Shown: positions 13,701-32,444 of the stretch, one piece after another
How the letters are laid out: every line of letters starts with the position of its first letter
Position numbering within the stretch: the first letter of the stretch is position 1
Origin: Reticulitermes lucifugus
Lineage: Eukaryota > Arthropoda > Insecta > Blattodea > Rhinotermitidae
Direction: 5' to 3'
Length of the DNA: 40,968 nucleotides
Assembly (NCBI GenBank): GCA_026260175.1
Contig: JAKCWW010004498.1
Span: forward strand, 1 to 40,968
Translations under genes and position numbers: made by a program
Notes under the pieces: model-generated
Seen by the model: the letters and a program-made list of their open reading frames with translations, nothing else
What the model was told of the DNA's origin: nothing
Databases searched by the model: none

Positions 13701-16700
13701 TTGCATGGGGTACAAGATATCAAGAGACAACTATTTACAGCAATTTTAGATTTTAGATTTTAGATTTAGATCTTTTTGCATTACATTTCATATAAAAGGT
13801 AAATAAAAAATTTTCAAGCTTTATAATTATTTACCGGTTATAAACTGACAGTCCGCTGGATTAAAACGTAAGTTTAATGTTCATGGTGAGTAAATATATT
13901 TAAGAATTTAAATCCAAATTTTAATGCTAGTTTTGAGTCAGGGATTAAATACATTTTGGATTAGCAAGGATTACAGAGGAATTGTGCTGGAGAATCTGTA
14001 ATCGTACAAGCCGTTGCTGACAATGTTAGTTTTAGTGGTCGTGGCTTGCGATCGCGTGATTGTGGCGTGTTTGGCTGTGTTGCTGGCAGTGAAATTAGCG
14101 GGGTGTTAGTGTGATACTGATCGCTGTAGAGTTTGGTTGCGTTGCGCGTGTTGGAGCTTATTGTTTCTTTTCACTTTAATTTTTTTAGAAGTGTCTGTGA
14201 AAATTTTGTGAAGGAAGATGGCGTCATCAAATTGGAAGAAGCGAAAGTATGAAGATGAAAACAGAAATTTTAAGCCAGAGAGGGAGGAAGATTTTGCATT
14301 CACCTTTAAAGGAGGCAAACCTTTGTGCCTTATCTGCAATGTGTCACTCAGTCATTACAAAGCCAGTAACTTGAAACGCCACTATGAAACAAACCACAAA
14401 GACTTTTCTTCTGAATATCCACCTAAATCAGAATTACGGAAAAACAAGTTAACTGTGTTAAAATTATCACTAAATAGCCAGCAGACACTGTTGACAACGT
14501 TCAGTAAGGAAGCCGATACAACGACTGAAGCTAGTTTTGTTATATCATGGAATATTGCTCGTGCTAAGCGTCCATATTCTGATGGCGAATTTGTTAAGAA
14601 GAATATAGCTGAAGTTGGTGCAGTGTTAGATTCAAATAACACAAGCCTTCAGCGACTAATAGCACGAACACCAGCATCACGCCACACTACAGAGAGGTGA
14701 ATCTCTCAGATCAGTGCTGATGTAGGCAAAATGCAAAATGATTTAAAGAATTCCTTTGCATTTAGCTTAGCTCTTGACGAATCTACAGACATACAAGACA
14801 ACCCACAACTGGCGGTATTTGTTCGTTATGTTTCCTGTAACTGTGAAAGAAGAGATGTTGGACTTAGTGGCACTAAAGGAAACAACTCGAGGTGTTGACA
14901 AAAATGCGCTTGACAGAGCCTTAAATGCTGATATTCCACTGAATAAATTCGTCAGTGTTGCAACAAATGGAGCATTTGCAATGGTGGGGAAAAATGCAGG
15001 ATTAATTGCGCTTATGAGAAATGATCCCAGCTTTCCAGAGTTTCTCCCTGTTCATTGCATTATTCATCGTGAACACCTGGCAGCCAGATACTTCAAGTAT
15101 GAAGATGTTATGAAATCTGTTCTTGAAATCGTCAGTTTCGTATGCTTAAATGGGAAGACCCACCGACATTTAAAAAATTTTATTGAAGAACTGGGGCTTG
15201 TAAATAAACCCAGTGATGTCTCTTTCCACAGCATTGTTAGGTGGCTGTCAACCAGCAATATCTTAAGTAGGTTTGTGGATCTGTTGGAGCCTATTATTAC
15301 TTTTCTTGAAGAAAAGAAAAGATTCTATCCTCAACAGGAAAATGATGAATGGATGCAAGATCTAATGTATATATACATATATATATATATACAGGTCATA
15401 CACAAAAGAATGGTGCGGTTTTAATAGTGTTCACTATTAAAACCGCACCATTCGTTTGTGTATGCCCTGTATATATACTTTGTGATTATTGAAATTAATA
15501 CAAATTAACAGTTTAAAAACTACATACATGAATAAATATTATTACGTGCATGTATTTCTTAATATTTATATAAAATTTTTGTAACAAAATGTACATCTAA
15601 CAATGAAAACGTGCGTGTAATATTTGTTCATGTCTTGCGGCTCTCAAACATCTGAAGTTTATCGTACGTGGCTCTTACGTTAAGCAAGTTTGGCCGCCCC
15701 TGGCCTGGGGTATATGTATATATATAATGTATGCACAGGATTGCCTTAGAAATGATAGTGAGGTCACTAACGCCGTGGTGCAGACTCCTTTTTGAAAAAC
15801 TGATAATCCATGTTCTGATCAAGAAAGTCGTGACCTTTGTTAAACCCGCTTAAGGTCGAACATTGCCATTTTTACAACAACCAGCAATTGATTCCCATAC
15901 TGAAACTAACAAATCAGTCCACGCTCTTACGTCCTGTTTCTTCAAATCCATTACAATATTGCCCTCACACCCACTTCTAGGTCTCATAATTTGTTTTTTT
16001 TTCCCTTTAGAATTTCCAAACAGAATTGTGATTTTCACTTCTCTGATTCATGTTATTTGCCTTGCGTAGAAATAACATACGCTTTACTTATTTTCTTTAC
16101 ACATAACATTTTGTTATACGTTTGATAAGAACCGAGGTGCCTGCTGGAAATTCTAGCTGATTGGATGAATGTATAATTAAAGAGAAAATACGTAGTACTC
16201 TATCATGAAGTCTATTGCATGTTTAAAATAGGATGGGTTGTAGCAGAAAAGGCTGTTTGCTTACCGATTACAGTGAGCTGCGGTGAGGACGTACCGGTCG
16301 CTGATGAGGGTGCCCCCACAAGCTGCAGTGCTGTTGTCTGTGATTAGAACCATCCACGGGTACGCGTTTTGCTGTACCGCCTCACCTCCGACGATGCGCG
16401 TCTCGTGCCTTCGACTGTTGTTCAAGTTGGATATACCACAAGCTTGAAATGATACAGCTCTCTTAAGTCATATTATTCTGTCAGTGTTTTTATTTGTTAG
16501 CGAAATCGATTTAGAGTAAAACCTCCAGTATCTCCAGTATTCTGTTGGATTTATACATCTTTCTGTATTCAATCTATGGCCTTACTTTGGAATCCCTTGG
16601 GCTCTGTCTCGACATCTAATTGAAAAGGATATAAAAATAGCTAATATATGGAAGAATATTTCATATTGTCTTATAAATTCTTGAAACCTAGATTTTGACT

Positions 16701-19700
16701 GTTCCCTTTCAGTTACATTAATTTGTTGCATGGTCTGTTTCGCGCCATGTCGCACAAAATAAAACAGGAAAAACTTAACTACATTCTTTAATTTATTTAA
16801 AATTTCCTTCACTTCTCAGACATCAGTAGCAACTAATTATCGTGATGTTTGAGCCTTGTAAGTGGTTGGTTAACGGATCTCAGTTGTCTTTAGTAGAAAC
16901 AGCAGTGTGAGGTACGTGTGAAAGCAACATTGAAGAACATGCATTAGTATCTAGGATTAGTTCATCTTTCCGTGTATTAGTAAAGAGTACTTAACGAAAC
17001 ACCTTCCAAGCCTACTCGTTAAATATGCAACCGTACTTCTCAGTACACTCCTACATGTTTCGATTAGTCTCGAACCATTATGAGGCAGACGCACAGGTCC
17101 ACGAGTAGAAAAATTGAGAATCACACATTATACACAATATATAATCTGTAGGTGAAAGGAAAAATTGTGATTTTAACACGTACTTCCCTTCAGAAAAATG
17201 AGTATTTTGCTGTATTGCGTAGAATAAAACGAAAGAAGGCTAAGTGTATTGGTCACATTTTGCGTAGGAACTGCCTTCTGCAGCAAGTTATTGAAGGGAC
17301 CAGAAGACGGGGAATAAGATGTAAGCAGCTATTGGATGACGTCAATTAAATATAAGACACTGGAACCTGAAAGATGAACCACTAGACCGCACTCTGCGGA
17401 GAACTCGCTTCGGAAGAAGGCCTGCGTAGTTTCGGAAGCTCTTGTTACCATGCAAATCTTCGCATTGGGAACGTCGATGAATGCAGTGTTGCTCCTAGCT
17501 TGAAGAGCCGCAGCAACGCCATATTAGTAATAACTAATCAGTAGCATATTAGTATTGCCTATGTCAAGGACTGAAAATATATCGATCGAGATGGAGAGGT
17601 CTCCAGTGACATAGTGTTCGTACAGAGCGTCAGGAAAATATCTCCCTGAGTGTGGTTGTGGACACTGAAGCAACGGCCAGACAGAGGAAACATACAACTT
17701 CATAACAAGCTTCCTTAGAAGGAACACAATTCTAAGTACATCATAACGACTCACTTTCTACTAACTTGAAGAGATAAGCATTTTTTAAATTTAGGGTGCA
17801 AATTCCATTTTTTAATAGTTGGGTGGGTGGGTGAGAAGACGAACAGGGAGATGGATAATTTGTCTTACCGCATTGCTGGCACTGTGGCACGCTGTACGAT
17901 GACCACAGTTCTACTTCGGCTTGACGTCTCATTCTTGATTCTTCTGTGCTTCTCTTGTTGGAGGAATGGACCTTCAGGGTAACGCAGATTAATTATTACA
18001 GCATCGTTACGATACACGGAAACACCTTAACACTCAATCCCATGCTTCTTAATAACACCAGATGGAACTCAAACTTACTAAGCCCTTCATTAACGCTGGG
18101 ATTTAAATTTCAAATACTGCCCACGACTGAGGGTTCTTTAATTTACAGTATCCATAAATGCATTGACGACCGTACAGTGCACCGAGGCCGTCAGCGTATG
18201 AAGAATTAATAGTTATACAGTGTAGAGGCCGGTATGGAAGCGCTAGACAGTTACAAGTGTTTAACGAATGTTTTGGTAAAAAAAACCCTGCTTAACATAT
18301 ATTATTTATGTAGTTTGTTTTGAACATCTTCGAAGCATTCTTTCTTTCTTAGTCTTGACCTCTATCTAACTACTCATTGTAAGTAATACAGGATTATATA
18401 GCAAAGTTTTAATTAATTTTTTGTTGATAGCAACATTTTAATCATTTTAATTAATTTCTAGTTCCTATAAGACTTTTAGTGTAATCATAATTTATTCCTC
18501 CCTCCCCAATTTTACTTAATTTCGCCGGCATAACACGACGCCAAATTTGTCGCACGACTCACGCGTCTTTTAACATTTTGAATAGTGAGTATTATCTCCG
18601 AGACATTCACCTCCCTATTCAGAATATGTTTTTCAATAACTCCCATAAAAATCACTTCTTAATAACAGCATCTTTTAAAAGAAGATTGTCCACATACTGA
18701 TTGAACCGATTTTGTGTCTGGCATTCCTCCTTTTGCCCCTCTTAGCCGGAACAATACTGAAATTTACGACAGGATGCTACAAACATGTAAATAAATAAAT
18801 AAAACAATAAACGTCATGGTCGCTATATGCTAGTTGTACAGTCTGTTTGACCTGTTTTATCAAACAGTTGTCTTTTCAGTAGGAGTTTTTCAACCCGTAT
18901 GTAGCACAAGATAATATCAGAAATGTAAGTCGTACGTTTACATTTCATTGAATTTGTATACAGGTCTGTGTATGATGAGTATTACGGGGTTACAGTACTA
19001 AAGTTTTATACGAAATTCCGAGATCTGAGTATTTAAACACACGTAATTCTAAAAATTAGACATACGTTCCTGTATCAGACGTGATGATGGCCAACTGTTA
19101 AGCCGAAACATGTAATCAGGGTACCGTCTATATATCACGCACTAAAGCTGTGTCTAACGGAATACTCCTATTTGTACTCTAGGTTCACAATGGAATTCAT
19201 CCGTCATAACAACTAAGTCTGCCTACTGCAACGTTCATACAACAGATGTCTAATTTCCATATACGTTTTGGTTGAACCCATGGGAAGGCCTAGGTGATAC
19301 ACGTAAATGTTTATTCACAGTGTTAAGTAAAGTTGCTTTTAAAATGATCCACACAGAATCAATTCAAAATTAACAACAACATTCAATGTGGGCCCATAAA
19401 ATCGAATTTTATTAATTCGGCCATGTAGCTGGGTTTTGTAATGTGCGTACGGACGGACACGATGTAATTACAGTGCAGGATTGATAACTTGTGACTTGTG
19501 GAGTGAGGAATCGGGGCAAGCAGGAGGGAACACAAAGCCGGGGTTGTGGGATCATTACATGAAGTAATGTATGGAAAGTCAACGAAAAACACCAGTTACT
19601 AATACACTGGCGCTAGAGCAGTTGCAAAGAGATTTATGCAACGCATGGACGATAAACATTTAGAACAAATGATAATCGCTGCCCCATGCTGTCTCGCTCA

Positions 19701-19933
19701 TAACGTATCATTGTATCTTCCAATGTGAAGACAAAAACCCAGAGCATCAACATTATCTGATAAGCAACTTTCTCACCTGTATTTTTTGCCTTTGGTTTCC
19801 AAGAAAAAGTATCACAACTGCCCACGGGAACAACTTCATGGAACCCATAATATTTCGATATGCAGTGTACAATGATATCTTCAGTCGCTGCTAGGAAGGA
19901 CAAAGAGGAAACATAAGGGTAAAGAATACACAT
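4674..19933 (-). CDS. gene 1: secreted trypsin-like S1A serine protease (span, 8 predicted exons)
   Basis: The exons, in transcript order, are 19933-19777, 17943-17869, 16442-16265, 12933-12728, 11262-11042, 5536-5479 and 4798-4674. The last five are firm and the first two tentative; seven are counted here and a missing 5' exon would make eight. The joined product is about 339 residues. All joins keep phase. The catalytic domain has RIVGG for activation cleavage, TAAHC with His57, YDIMLL with Asp102 and DTCQGDSGGP with Asp189 and Ser195. Trp215 is replaced by Asn (ISNG), while the glycines at 216 and 226 remain. This predicts an extracellular enzyme that cuts after Arg or Lys. A CxxCxC run ahead of the catalytic domain would tether a short pro-segment by disulphide. 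The introns hold a LINE, an hAT remnant and foldback elements. Confidence 0.85.
4868..5299. mobile_element. 432-bp foldback (palindromic MITE-like) element
   Basis: The left arm (4868 to about 5080) and right arm (about 5090 to 5299) are near-perfect reverse complements that begin TAAGGTATGATATTAAAACC. Each arm contains a GATGG...GCCGAAACATGT block (minus strand near 4950-4975, plus strand near 5203-5227). It has no coding capacity of its own, so it must have been mobilised in trans. It sits in the last intron of gene 1, about 70 bases from the acceptor of the last exon. Confidence 0.85.
5479..5536 (-). CDS. gene 1 exon with the catalytic serine
   Basis: After the acceptor CTCTTTCAG the exon opens directly with GDSGGPLQLVNKYGRYEIIG, holding Gly193, Asp194 and Ser195. 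The donor is G|GTACGC, phase 1. It is 58 bases long, exactly the length of the matching exon in gene 2. The preceding exon supplies the DTCQ half of the motif in phase 0. Confidence 0.95.
5587..5606. repeat. (AC)n microsatellite
   Basis: About ten CA dinucleotides in an intron of gene 1, just upstream of the catalytic-serine exon in transcript terms. Confidence 0.9.
5607..8950. other. long intron of gene 1, no exon seen
   Basis: This stretch lies inside the intron of about 5.5 kb between the Gly-Trp-Gly exon and the catalytic-serine exon. The short open frames at 5761-6000 and 6090-6413 overlap in several frames and show no family motif. Some of it is probably decayed repeat. Confidence 0.5.
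8955..10670 (+). mobile_element. jockey-type non-LTR retrotransposon (LINE), decayed and internally deleted
   Basis: Three pieces in shifting frames form a LINE ORF2. Near 9009 is VRGLRTK followed by CSMDYK and LTET, the start of the endonuclease domain. From 9100 come DSFTNFRSDRVS, VLIAVS and the endonuclease strand VWVEIS..NGRSLLIGNHFFP. From about 10010 is FWKYLSSFRK, followed by AEAFAKHFQSV and RLRPSKPAGLDGIP, the entry to the reverse transcriptase. Most of the reverse transcriptase is missing after about 10300. The 3' end is a TTGAATTGAATTGAATT tail, as in jockey-like elements that end in short tandem repeats. Stops and frameshifts make it inactive. It lies antisense in an intron of gene 1. 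Confidence 0.8.
11042..11262 (-). CDS. gene 1 exon with the autolysis loop and primary specificity residue
   Basis: The acceptor ATTTTAG and donor CCAG|GTCAGT bound 221 bases, phase 1 to phase 0. The product reads TALGWGVL, then QQVKLPVITHSQC, FCAALPQGG and KDTCQ. The Asp is residue 189, the basis for trypsin-like cleavage after basic residues. The loop from GWG to the LPV strand is of ordinary length here. In gene 2 the equivalent loop carries a large insertion and an extra intron. Confidence 0.93.
11960..12255. repeat. inverted pair of one dispersed repeat
   Basis: A minus-strand copy near 11960-12025 and a plus-strand copy near 12165-12250 share TTCCGAAACATCG- or CTCCAAAACGTTT-like sequence followed by CAGATTACACGRCRTC. 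They face each other across about 150 bases. Similarity is partial and I cannot name the family. Confidence 0.4.
12728..12933 (-). CDS. gene 1 exon with the catalytic aspartate
   Basis: The acceptor is TCTTTACAG and the donor TGGG|GTAAGAG, phase 2 to phase 1, 206 bases, the same length as in gene 2. The product contains LKVVVGEHD, IIVHPQFN, YDIMLLKL with Asp102 and VRPICLPQ with Cys122, which pairs with the pro-segment in two-chain S1A proteases. Two N-glycosylation sequons (NKT and NAT) are visible. Confidence 0.95.
12934..13563. other. intron, no exon seen
   Basis: Part of the 3.3-kb intron between the His57 and Asp102 exons of gene 1. No motif-bearing frame was found. Confidence 0.5.
13564..13700. 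mobile_element. 137-bp foldback element
   Basis: It begins TAGATGTGATTGTGAG and ends CTCACATTCACATCTA. The inner arms (GTGAACACACAGCGATATGG against the reverse complement of GTTTCGCTGTGCTCAC) also pair, so nearly the whole unit folds back. Small non-coding MITE-like insert in a gene 1 intron. Confidence 0.65.
13744..13771. repeat. (TTTTAGA)n short tandem repeat
   Basis: Three to four copies of a seven-base unit in a gene 1 intron, a few tens of bases from the foldback element at 13564. Confidence 0.8.
14218..15362 (+). pseudogene. hAT-superfamily transposase remnant (BED-finger type), frame-broken and 3'-truncated
   Basis: It starts MASSNWKKRKYEDENR and has a BED-like zinc finger: CLICN, then SNLKRHYETNH. 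The central part reads SFVISWNIARAKRPYSDGEF, as in GTF2IRD2/ZBED-like hAT transposases, followed by SLALDESTDIQD and further on SVATNGAFAM (where the family has V.TDGAPAM), CIIHREHLAA and VRWLSTSN. A TGA at 14698-14700 interrupts the frame after SRHTTER although homology continues (ISQISADVGKM). A frameshift near 14830 moves the rest to frame 2. Asn replaces the conserved catalytic-region Asp in the TDG motif. The C-terminal dimerisation part is missing where a palindromic insert begins. Inactive copy, sense on plus, inside a gene 1 intron. Confidence 0.85.
15366..15478. mobile_element. 113-bp palindromic element flanked by TA repeats
   Basis: The arms TCATACACAAAAGAATGGTG.. and its reverse complement (15391-15429 and 15432-15470) are almost identical, with a two-base centre, and both flanks run into TATATATAC tracts. 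This is typical of a small Tc1/mariner-type MITE at a TA site. It ends the homology of the hAT transposase. Confidence 0.75.
15850..16070 (+). repeat. copy of a dispersed repeat (family with 24330 and 24950)
   Basis: Shared landmarks with 24330-24600 and 24950-25110 are AATCAGTCCACGC, then a TCCTRTTTCTT stretch, then ATTAYTNTCCC and a TAGGTCT-like end. It may be the antisense 3' portion of a LINE, but I cannot name it. Confidence 0.45.
16265..16442 (-). CDS. gene 1 exon with activation site and catalytic histidine
   Basis: The acceptor ATTTCAAG and donor AATCG|GTAAGC bound 178 bases, phase 1 to phase 2. The product opens CGISNLNN, has the activation motif TRIVGGEA, then YPWMVLI, ACGGTLISDRYVLTAAHC with Cys42, His57 and Cys58. 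Cleavage after Arg would give an Ile N-terminus able to salt-bridge Asp194. All features of a competent S1A zymogen are present. Three N-glycosylation sequons or near-sequons occur (NNS, DNST). Confidence 0.95.
16443..17151. other. intron of gene 1, no exon seen
   Basis: A+T-rich sequence without a motif-bearing frame. Confidence 0.5.
17152..17470 (+). mobile_element. LINE reverse-transcriptase C-terminal fragment
   Basis: The frame gives LRRIKRKKAKCIGHILRRNC, then LLQQVIEGTRRRGIR, KQLLDDVN. A few bases on, after frame changes, follow RYWNLKDEP.DRTL and RTRFGRR-like segments. This run of motifs (KRRKA.WIGHILRRNCLL, RRKQLLDDL, WKLKEEALDRTLWRTRFGR) is the C-terminal end of a common arthropod LINE ORF2. 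Short, frame-broken remnant inside a gene 1 intron. Confidence 0.75.
17869..17943 (-). CDS. gene 1 pro-segment exon with CxxC
   Basis: The donor TGCG|GTAAGAC ends the exon in phase 1, as the His57 exon requires, and the joined motif is QCQQC|ACG. Gene 2 has CNC|RCG at the same join, so the C.C.CG array before the catalytic domain is conserved. The 5' border is uncertain. The acceptor GCACAG at 17944 gives phase 1 and joins the exon at 19777 in frame; acceptors a few codons upstream would give phase 0. The sequence includes RRQAEVELWSSYSVPQC. Confidence 0.6.
17950..19776. other. 5' intron of gene 1, no exon seen
   Basis: I searched this stretch on the minus strand for a CUB or clip domain and found none. 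A diverged GATGG.CAACTGTTAAGCCGAAACATGT block near 19083-19113 belongs to the foldback family at 4868. The open frame at 19383-19592 has no recognised motif. The segment after AAATTTCAG near 18763 is open for about 30 codons but resembles no known domain. Confidence 0.45.
19777..19933 (-). CDS. gene 1 candidate first exon: signal peptide and cysteine pro-segment
   Basis: From the ATG at 19933 the frame reads MCILYPYVSSLSFLAA, a short hydrophobic start like a signal peptide with possible cleavage before TED. It continues with IIVHCISKYYGF and GSCDTFSWKPKAKN to a donor ACAG|GTGAGA in phase 1. Alternatively, the good acceptor TCTTTGTCCTTCCTAG at 19891 could make only 19777-19890 an internal exon, with the signal peptide further upstream. 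The spacing YYGFHEV..GSCDTFSWK faintly recalls the start of a CUB domain, but no other CUB part was found. Out-of-frame ATGs precede the chosen start. Confidence 0.4.
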
Positions 19934-19989
19934 CAACACACATGACGCCCGTATATTTTGCAACCGGCTGTTGGAAAACACGTCCCAGC

Positions 19990-20055
19990 ATGATGAATTG
20001 AATCAGCATTATATTTATGAGGGTAGGTGATGCAGGCTTGTTACGAAATGATCTA
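19990..20055 (-). promoter_or_regulatory. candidate core promoter of gene 1
   Basis: On the minus strand CATAAATATAATGC is followed about 15-25 bases on by TTCAATTCATCA, a TATA-like box and a weak initiator, 60-100 bases before the candidate start codon. It depends on the tentative first exon. Confidence 0.2.
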
Positions 20056-21150
20056 ACGCTGTTGCAGCAATACACCTATAGTGACTGAATATTGCAGGAG
20101 TCTTCGAGAGGGGTACATGCTACTGTACAATTTCAAGATCGCTTGTGCGACATCTGGCGGCAATTCTATGCATATTCTTAGTAGAACATCACATGCGATC
20201 GGTTTATGACGTTATTATCTGGTAAGGCTCATTCTGTACTGCAGCAGTGCGTGGCAATGATAAGAACGGCAATGTCTGTTCAGGGGATGCAATGCAAATG
20301 GTTACAATTTTGTGAACTTACGGAACATCAGCTTTGTGAGACGTCATATTTATCGTCTGTATTGATCTATTGACATTCACGTAAGGAGATAGTTTCACTG
20401 ATTAAACTTTTCATGTTTCGGAAGAGATCGTTCTCACAAACTGAAACTACTGCTGCCACGGACATCCTGTTAACTGTCCGTGTGACGGCCAGCAAGAGTG
20501 TCTGTGCCCCACTAATGTGTCGAAGTAACTGACGGATTATCATGAAACTTGTCATGCACGGCATGCCACCGCCAGTCATCCTAGCTTTGTGTGTTTTAAT
20601 TTAACGTCATCAGTATGGCCACAGCGACCGTGGAAATTTCGAGCGATAATCAGCACTGCTTAATGTTAGGACTTGAAATGCATTTAAAGTAGGCTACGGT
20701 TACATCTTTTATCAGTCTTGTTTTCTGAAGATGTTTGGAGACATGTGGTGGAAGTACATGAGATTATTTCCGCACAGTACCTCTGTATTAAGAGCAGTGT
20801 GTGCAGTTATTAATGTGATCTAGTGGGACAGACTGCAGCAGTTCTACTGTAAGAACCATAAACTTAAATCTTGTCTCGTTCCGGTTGCAGATATTATTAT
20901 AAATGTGTGGTCCAGGGCTCCATTCTTCTGGGGTGTGACGCCGCGGTACTGGGTTTTGGTTCCCGACTGTTCGAAAAAGTATCGTAACTTCAACTTCAGG
21001 AGTCTATAAAGGTCCAAGCACTAAACCCGTAGAACTTTGTAGGTGAAGGCTTTATGTTCCTCGAATACCCGGGAACCAATTACCCAGTGAAGTGGCATCA
21101 CGTCCTAGAAGAACGGGGTCCTTAAGTGTTATGACTGTTCCTCGCTCTCC

Positions 21151-21174
21151 GGGGGGTGGGGGTGGGGGGGGGTG
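21151..21174 (+). repeat. G-rich tract
   Basis: Runs of 6, 5 and 9-10 guanines separated by single T residues. Such a run could fold into a G-quadruplex, and it may be prone to sequencing error. Confidence 0.7.
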
Positions 21175-21375
21175 TCGAGCCTTTTACTTTATACTGATAG
21201 GATAGCTTTAGGGTTCGGTTCTCAGTCATTATTCATTACTCTATTATGAAATTTAAACTATGTTGACTGTTTTATTGTTACGTCGTGCTATACATTTATC
21301 ATACATAAGACTTTTACTCTTTGAAACAATCAAAGAATCAATTTCATTTCCAACTTAAATATATATTGACCTATA

Positions 21376-21402
21376 ATCATAATCATCATCATCATCATCA
21401 CC
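21376..21402. repeat. (ATC)n microsatellite
   Basis: About eight trinucleotide units in the 3' flank of gene 2. Confidence 0.85.
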
Positions 21403-21601
21403 ACGCAATCTGTCTTACAACTGGCCCAATTTTAATATGATAAATTAATCGAATCTATAGGCCTATACTCGTAGTTTAGACTTTATAAGATAGGTTAATA
21501 TTTGTTCAAGGGTTGAGATCGGAAGATGGGTATCATTTCCTTGTTATTGACGAACGGTACTTGCAAATAGGCCCCTTGCGAAGTCGTATCGTAGTCGCTG
21601 T

Positions 21602-31344
<9,743 letters not shown>

Positions 31345-31364
31345 CGACCCACTTCCTGAAGCAG

Positions 31365-31369
31365 ACTGA
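31365..31369 (-). promoter_or_regulatory. candidate arthropod initiator (TCAGT) of gene 2
   Basis: The minus strand reads GGACAGTCAGTCTGC about 21 bases before the first ATG, a match to the arthropod initiator TCAGT. No convincing TATA box lies 30 bases upstream. It would imply a very short 5' untranslated leader. Confidence 0.35.
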
Positions 31370-31624
31370 CTGTCCTCTTCATCTTACATTTGAAAGTTAT
31401 GGGGGTCACCATGATAATCCAACTCTGATGTCACCCATTCTTGTGTTGATTGGTGCAGCCCAAATGGCTGTATGCAAAATACCTTAGCTTTATAATTTTC
31501 AGTAGTGTTTCCTGAAGATACGTAATTCCATGCCCAAACCATCAGACATTTATGTCCATAATTCAGAACATTACGAAGTAAACAATTCAGCAATATACCT
31601 GCAAAGTAACACTGAGGCCCATTC

Positions 31625-32440
31625 GGATCTTTGCATCCTGAAACCCCTTTAGATGGTCATACGTTTTAATCTACTGTGGTCACAATTTTTGTTATTGTTT
31701 ACAATTTTTCACATATTATAGAGTGTTATTACTAATATTAAGTTCTGTTGTTATATTTATTTGCAGAACTTATTACTTTTATGTTTACATCGATTTTGGC
31801 AAATTTACCCGTCATACATTAACTAGGACATTCACCGTCAAAATGCTTTGTAATTTCTGATTTAAAAACAATATTACATACAAGATTCATAGGTATATAA
31901 CCTCTCGACATACCAAATTTGATGTTCCTATATATAAGCAATAGATATTAAATATTATTTTGGCACGTTCTTATTTTCCTTAATTTACAAAAAAGGAAAT
32001 TGCATGAAGGAAAATCGATAACTGCTTAGAAACGTGACGTAGTAACACAAATACTTCATAACTGGATTATTAAATCACAATACAAAAAAATTATGTGTAG
32101 CTTATTATTTCTTTGGCCCTGCTCGTTTTGCCGTATGTATTCTAGTTACTTCGTAAACAGCACGGTTTATCGTAAAATGTGTGTTTTGATTTTGCTGCAA
32201 CTTTTGTCAGAAACGTTTCTCAACGTAAGAAGAAGTCGGCGCGTTTTATCTCGCAGTTACAGTCTTCATACAAAGTTCCTGTTATTTTTGCCCGATTTTA
32301 AAGAAAATTGCATTTTCTTGACAGATTTTGGTAAGAATTCCCCATTTTACGAAAATCCTCCCTGCGGGATCCAGACTGTTTCCTGCGGACCAACAGGCGG
32401 GCAGACAGACGCAAGCTAATAGTGTTTTCGCAACTTTGCG
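31625..32440 (+). repeat. copy 2 of an unnamed repeat, right of gene 2 exon 1
   Basis: Begins TTTGCATCCTG and follows copy 1 block by block: TTTTTGTTATTGTTT, CACATATTATAG, TTGTAATTTCTGATTTAA, ATTAAATATTA, TTTTCCTTAATT, CCCGATTTTAAAGAAAATTG and GGCAGACAGACGC. Same orientation as copy 1, so exon 1 of gene 2 lies between direct repeats about 1.6 kb apart. Confidence 0.7.
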
Positions 32441-32444
32441 GGTG

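Larger units (their letters stand above)
19990..21601. other. intergenic stretch between gene 1 and gene 2
   Basis: No exon was found. It holds the 3' flank of gene 2, with an ATTAAA on the minus strand (plus 21431-21436) as a possible polyadenylation signal, an (ATC)n run at 21376-21402 and a G-rich tract at 21151-21174. The frame at 20367-20579 has no motif. Confidence 0.5.

Noticed and set aside
19777..19890. CUB domain at the start of gene 1
   Set aside because: A faint spacing resemblance only. No second half of a CUB domain was found down to 17944.
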